Part shown: positions 60,095 to 64,000 of the stretch, in pieces
Layout of the letters: each line of letters opens with the position of its first letter
How positions within the stretch are numbered: the stretch's first letter is position 1
Assembly: GCF_028736925.1 (NCBI RefSeq)
Contig: NZ_JAQZAT010000023.1
Location: forward strand, 1 to 64,000
Direction: 5' to 3'
DNA length: 64,000 nt
DNA from: Flavivirga sp. 57AJ16
GTDB taxonomy: Bacteria; Bacteroidota; Bacteroidia; Flavobacteriales; Flavobacteriaceae
Program-made: the position numbers and the translations under genes
Notes under the pieces: generated by a model
What the model was told of the DNA's origin: nothing
The model's input: the letters and a program-made list of their open reading frames with translations, nothing else
Databases searched by the model: none

Positions 60095-62926
60095 ATGATT
60101 AAACAACAAGTTAAAGCAATTGCTTTTTTACTATTTATAGTAAGCGCGACAAATAATTTACTTGCACAAAAGGCGGTTAAAAACATGGAACTAAGCAGTC
60201 TGCTACCCATAGACCAAAGTATAAAAAAAGGGGTGCTCCCAAATGGTTTAACCTATTATCTAAAAAGTACCGATGTTACTAAAAATGTAGCCAGTTATTA
60301 TATAATCCAAAATGTAGGTTCTGTTTTAGAAAATGATAACCAACAAGGCTTAGCCCATTTTTTAGAGCACATGGCATTTAATGGAACCAAAAACTTTGAA
60401 GGGAAGGGCATTTTAAATACCATGCAAAAACACGGGTTGGTTTTTGGAAAAGATATTAATGCCTATACATCTTTTGATGAAACGGTTTATAATATAAATA
60501 ATATCCCTACAACTCCAGAACTAATAGATACGGGCTTATTGGTATTACACGATTGGTCAAACTATTTATTGCTTACAGATGAGGAAATCGATGCAGAAAG
60601 AGGGGTTATTAAAGAAGAATGGCGTACACGCCAGAATGGTAATATGCGGGTTTTTCAGAAAAATATAGGTACTGTGTTTAATAATTCTAAGTATGCACAG
60701 CGTATGCCAATAGGACTCATGGATGTTGTTGATAATTTTGAATACAAAGCCTTACGCGATTTTTATCACGATTGGTATAGAACCGATTTGCAAGCTATAG
60801 CCGTTATAGGAGATATAGATGTTGATCAGGTTGAAGAAAAAATCAAGGCACTATTTTCAAGGATTCCAGCTATAAATAATCCTAAAGAGCGTTTTGTTGT
60901 TAATATTCCAGATAATGACACGATGCTATATTCTATGGCTATGGACGAAGAAATTTCGACATCTACTATAAGTTTTGGCATAAGACACCCTAAGCCTTTA
61001 AAAGAAGAAACCGTTGCAAGCTTAAAAGAGTCTTTATTAAATAGTATGATAACAAGTATGCTATCTGCAAGAATTACTGAGCTTTCCAGAAAACCAGAAG
61101 CTACTTTTTTGGGCGCGCGTTTAGGTTATGGAGACCATTCCAGAACAACAAAAGCTTTTAATGTTTCAATATACCCAAAGCCAAATAAACAGCATGAAGC
61201 ATTTGAGTCTGTTTTAACAGAAGTTAATAGGGCAGTCAAATTTGGATTTGCCAAAGCAGAGGTAGAACGGGTTATTACGGATTTTACAAGTTATTACGAA
61301 AACCAGATTAGTAAAAAGGACGATATGTCCCATGCACGTATCGTTAAGCTAATACAAGGAGATTATTTAAATAATGCGGCTATTACAGATATTGAAAAAG
61401 AGTTCGAGATTGTAAAAGGAATTTTTAGCACATTGAAATTGGATGAAATTCACACAGCCCTTAAAAAATTATATACAGACAAAAACAGATTTTTAACGGT
61501 GACGGGTGTAAAAGGTAACCATAATTTGACCAAAGAAGAGGCATTAAACATCATTGATAAAGTAGAAAATGACACCTCTATAGAAGCTTATACAGATGAA
61601 TTTGGTGGGAAAACACTAATATCTGGTATAACAATTAAAAAAGGTGCTATTATATCAGAAGAAGAAAATAAAACTTTAGGTTCCACAACATTTACCTTGG
61701 GTAATGACATTAAAGTACATTACAAATATGCCAATAAGAATGCAAACGATGTAAAATTAAGAGCGATAAGTAAAGGGGGCACCTCATTATTAAAAGATAC
61801 AGACTTACCCTCAGCGAATTTATTGGGCAATGTGGTACAATATTCCGGATTGGGAGATTATTCTGCCACGGATTTACCAAAAGTGCTGGCGGGCAAAGCT
61901 GCAAGTGCATCAATTGATGTTTCCGGCTTATCAGAAAGCATTTCAGGGTCGTCCGTAACTAAAGATGTAGAAACCATGTTACAGATGGTATATCTTCGTT
62001 TCGTAAAGCCTCGTTTTGATGAGAACGGATTTAATGTTATCATGCAGAATGTAGAAAATTACAAAATAAGAAGAAAGGAAAATATAGGCGAGAAAATGAA
62101 AGACAGTATGACGGTTGCACTATATGGAAACGATCACCCAAAACAGCGCCTATTTAATGACGATTTTATTAAAGATATTTCCTTTGAAAAAATAAAAGCT
62201 ATCTATAATGACAGGTTTGGTAATGCTGCAGATTTCGAGTTTTTTATTGTAGGAGATATTCAAAAAAAGTCTCTAAAGCCTTTATTGGAAAAATATATAG
62301 CAAGTATACCTACCAACGATATAAAAGAAGATTGGAAAAATAATGAGAGCCCTTGGTTGAGCGAAAAAATAGATAAGGACATCTATCTAAAAATGGAAGA
62401 CCCAAAAAGTTCCGTAAGGATTTTATATAAAAATGACTACGAATATAGTTTAAAAAATGCCATGTTAGCTCGTGCATTAGGGGATATGTTGGATTTAAGA
62501 TATACAGAAACGTTAAGAGAAGAAGAAGGTGGAACCTATGGAGCTGGTGTCAATGCTGGTTTATCTAAACGACCATTGCAAAAAGCGTCTATTTCTGTAA
62601 ATTTTGATTGTAACCCGGAAAAGGTCGAAACTTTAATAGGCATCGTGCACGAAGAAATAAACAAAATAGCACAAGGCGATATTATTCAAGAAGATTTAGA
62701 TAAAACGCTTACAAATTATTTAAAAGAAAGAAAACAGCAAAAAGATTATAACAGTTACGATATGAGTTTGTTAACACGTTTTTATCGTGAAGGTTATAAT
62801 ATGAACGATTCAAAGAATTTTGAGGATATTATTAATAATATTACAACCAAGGATATTCAGAATTTTGCTAAAACACTTTTAAAAGATGCAAAATCATATG
62901 AAATAGTATTCAAACCTAAAGTTTAA
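60095..62926 (+). CDS. exported M16 zinc metallopeptidase
   Basis: The product is 943 residues. A signal peptide is about 1-25 (FLLFIVSATNNLLAQ). The inverted zinc motif HFLEH lies at residues about 88-92 in GLAHFLEHMAFNGTKNF, and the distal metal-ligand Glu is in DAERGVIKEEW (about residue 170). Two M16 halves follow; the C-terminal one has no HxxEH but keeps the R/Y substrate-binding segment (LRYTETLREEEGGTYGAGVN). This fits the PqqL-like, full-length periplasmic M16 type. No operon partner; LysR lies convergent downstream. Confidence 0.9.
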   Translation: MIKQQVKAIAFLLFIVSATNNLLAQKAVKNMELSSLLPIDQSIKKGVLPNGLTYYLKSTDVTKNVASYYIIQNVGSVLENDNQQGLAHFLEHMAFNGTKNFEGKGILNTMQKHGLVFGKDINAYTSFDETVYNINNIPTTPELIDTGLLVLHDWSNYLLLTDEEIDAERGVIKEEWRTRQNGNMRVFQKNIGTVFNNSKYAQRMPIGLMDVVDNFEYKALRDFYHDWYRTDLQAIAVIGDIDVDQVEEKIKALFSRIPAINNPKERFVVNIPDNDTMLYSMAMDEEISTSTISFGIRHPKPLKEETVASLKESLLNSMITSMLSARITELSRKPEATFLGARLGYGDHSRTTKAFNVSIYPKPNKQHEAFESVLTEVNRAVKFGFAKAEVERVITDFTSYYENQISKKDDMSHARIVKLIQGDYLNNAAITDIEKEFEIVKGIFSTLKLDEIHTALKKLYTDKNRFLTVTGVKGNHNLTKEEALNIIDKVENDTSIEAYTDEFGGKTLISGITIKKGAIISEEENKTLGSTTFTLGNDIKVHYKYANKNANDVKLRAISKGGTSLLKDTDLPSANLLGNVVQYSGLGDYSATDLPKVLAGKAASASIDVSGLSESISGSSVTKDVETMLQMVYLRFVKPRFDENGFNVIMQNVENYKIRRKENIGEKMKDSMTVALYGNDHPKQRLFNDDFIKDISFEKIKAIYNDRFGNAADFEFFIVGDIQKKSLKPLLEKYIASIPTNDIKEDWKNNESPWLSEKIDKDIYLKMEDPKSSVRILYKNDYEYSLKNAMLARALGDMLDLRYTETLREEEGGTYGAGVNAGLSKRPLQKASISVNFDCNPEKVETLIGIVHEEINKIAQGDIIQEDLDKTLTNYLKERKQQKDYNSYDMSLLTRFYREGYNMNDSKNFEDIINNITTKDIQNFAKTLLKDAKSYEIVFKPKV

Positions 62927-62945
62927 AATATTATACCAGATAGTG

Positions 62946-63003
62946 ACGAGGTATGAGCGACGAGAAATCATCAGAAGGACGGGATTTCCCCCTCATACCT
63001 CGT
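62946..63003. terminator. long hairpin between convergent genes
   Basis: ACGAGGTATGAG (62946-62957) pairs perfectly with CTCATACCTCGT (62992-63003), with a second inner pair GAAATC / GATTTC. It sits between the convergent M16 and LysR genes and may terminate both. It lacks a T-run, so it could also be an extragenic repeat. Confidence 0.4.
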
Positions 63004-63044
63004 TAATTTCAACGAAAGGGGAAATCACATAAGAGCTTTTATAA

Positions 63045-63947
63045 CTAGAATTCTTTCCCTGGCAGCCCCTTAATAAAACCAAAAACCGTATCCATAATAG
63101 GGTTTCTATTATGTTTGTTCCAGACCATTGAAAGTGTGGTTTTTTGTTTTATTTTAGACAATTCAATGCATTTTACTTTTTTGTTATTGCGGTCTATTAG
63201 TGATTTAGGAACGATAGACACTCCAAAATTATTCTCCACAAGTTTATATATAGAGCCTGCATGAATGGTATTATGGGAAACGATAGGGGAAAAGCCACTA
63301 TCATCGAAAATTTGCATCACTTTTTCATAATAGGTAGCGCTGTATTTAGGGTCAAATAAAATAAATGATTCCTCCTTTAATTGATACAAACCTTTAAAGT
63401 TCTCTTTATTTAGAGTATGGCTATGCGGTAATACCAAACAAAAATTTTCTTTTAAAATAGGCTTAATTCCTAATTCCTTTGGTACGCGGTCCAAGCGTAC
63501 AAAGCCTAAATCTATATGGTACGAAAGTAACTCCTCTATTTGTTTATGATTATCCATTTCCTTTAAGTTGAAAAGTACATGAGGATGTTCTTTCTTAAAA
63601 GCTACTAATAAATTTGGAATTATTTCCTGCATAGCAGAGCCAACATACCCAAATTTTAAATCGCCCTTTTTACCATCGTTCAATAATTTTGCATGATAAA
63701 AAGTATGTTCCAGGTTTTTTACATTTAAGGCCAATTCCTCTTTAAGGTATTCACCGGCCTTGGTTAGTATGACCTTTCTATTATGTCTTTCAAATAAAAG
63801 CACCCCCAGATCATCTTCCATCTGTTTAATTTGCCTGCTCAAACCTGGCTGGGAAATAAATAGCCGTTCTGCAGCTTTTCTAAAATGTAAATCCTTAGCA
63901 ACCGCTAAAAAATATTTTATATGTCTTAACTCAATTTGATAACTCAT
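63045..63947 (-). CDS. LysR-family transcriptional regulator
   Basis: The product is 300 residues. The N-terminal winged HTH is IELRHIKYFLAVAKDLHFRK, then AAERLFISQPGLSRQIKQME. A substrate-binding domain follows (about 90-295, LKFGYVGSAMQEIIPNLLVA, VRLDRVPKELGIKPIL). The effector is unknown. The start lies 53 bp from the window end, so any divergently transcribed target gene would be outside the window. Confidence 0.88.
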   Translation of the reverse strand: MSYQIELRHIKYFLAVAKDLHFRKAAERLFISQPGLSRQIKQMEDDLGVLLFERHNRKVILTKAGEYLKEELALNVKNLEHTFYHAKLLNDGKKGDLKFGYVGSAMQEIIPNLLVAFKKEHPHVLFNLKEMDNHKQIEELLSYHIDLGFVRLDRVPKELGIKPILKENFCLVLPHSHTLNKENFKGLYQLKEESFILFDPKYSATYYEKVMQIFDDSGFSPIVSHNTIHAGSIYKLVENNFGVSIVPKSLIDRNNKKVKCIELSKIKQKTTLSMVWNKHNRNPIMDTVFGFIKGLPGKEF

Positions 63948-64000
63948 AGTTATTATTTTGTTGCTTAGATGATATTGTTGGTTATCAAAAATAAAAATAA

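Noticed and set aside
1-64000. tRNA, rRNA, riboswitch or replication-origin signals
   Set aside because: None recognised by reading; a covariance-model scan would be needed to exclude a tRNA or small RNA in the spacers at 37743-38053 and 38555-39093.

Overview
The window looks like the chromosome of a marine-type Flavobacteriaceae (Bacteroidota). Base composition is AT-rich. There are T9SS type B (gliding-motility) C-terminal sorting domains, PorP/SprF outer-membrane adaptors and a giant SprB-like adhesin. Several intergenic regions carry the Bacteroidota promoter pattern (TTG/TTTG, about 19 nt, TAnnTTTG), and the ABC permeases are of the 8-TM FtsX type common in this phylum. No rRNA or tRNA gene was recognised by eye.

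Layout. (1) 1-6530 is an accessory region: the right end of an IS66-like element cutting an AHSA1 gene, a decayed alpha/beta hydrolase, then MarC, a DUF3124 lipoprotein, a serine hydrolase, DoxX and an HTH/PIN toxin-antitoxin pair. About 100-125 bp attC-like repeats, all in one orientation, punctuate these genes, and there are two group II intron remnants. A tyrosine-recombinase fossil broken by a 162-bp MITE lies at the right edge. Together this resembles a decayed integron-type cassette array. (2) 6747-8650 holds small membrane proteins and an Xre / LuxR-like / small-protein regulatory cluster, probably a prophage or mobile-element remnant. (3) 9163-16434 is a sugar locus: a CBM9-like protein, a LacI regulator with two operator-like palindromes, then nucleotidyltransferase, NahK-type kinase, FucP-type MFS transporter and a NagB-PIG-L fusion, which points to N-acetylhexosamine use. 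(4) 16435-18110 is intergenic, rich in hairpin elements, around one GNAT gene. (5) 18189-20081 encodes an exported coiled-coil protein with 34-residue repeats.

(6) 20248-37251 is an efflux locus. A histidine kinase and NtrC-type regulator diverge from an HlyD adaptor, an ATPase, four consecutive FtsX permeases, a second (variant) ATPase, a small protein and a TolC-like outer-membrane factor. (7) 37454-37742 holds fossils of a LytS kinase and a LytTR domain. (8) 38111-59221 is a surface-secretion locus: a small exported protein, a beta-helix-like exported protein, a 482-aa type B T9SS substrate followed by a PorP/SprF protein fused to a TolA-like Ala-rich stalk and a SPOR-like end, then a 4359-aa SprB-like adhesin followed by its own PorP/SprF protein. 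That gives two substrate-adaptor pairs in tandem. The adhesin contains a five-fold higher-order repeat of about 571-589 residues. (9) 59222-63947 holds more extragenic repeats, an M16 peptidase and a LysR regulator.

The strongest candidates for something undescribed are the attC-like cassette array carrying group II introns, the PorP/stalk/SPOR fusion paired with a type B substrate, and the super-repeat of the giant adhesin. All calls were made by reading the sequence; no database search was possible.
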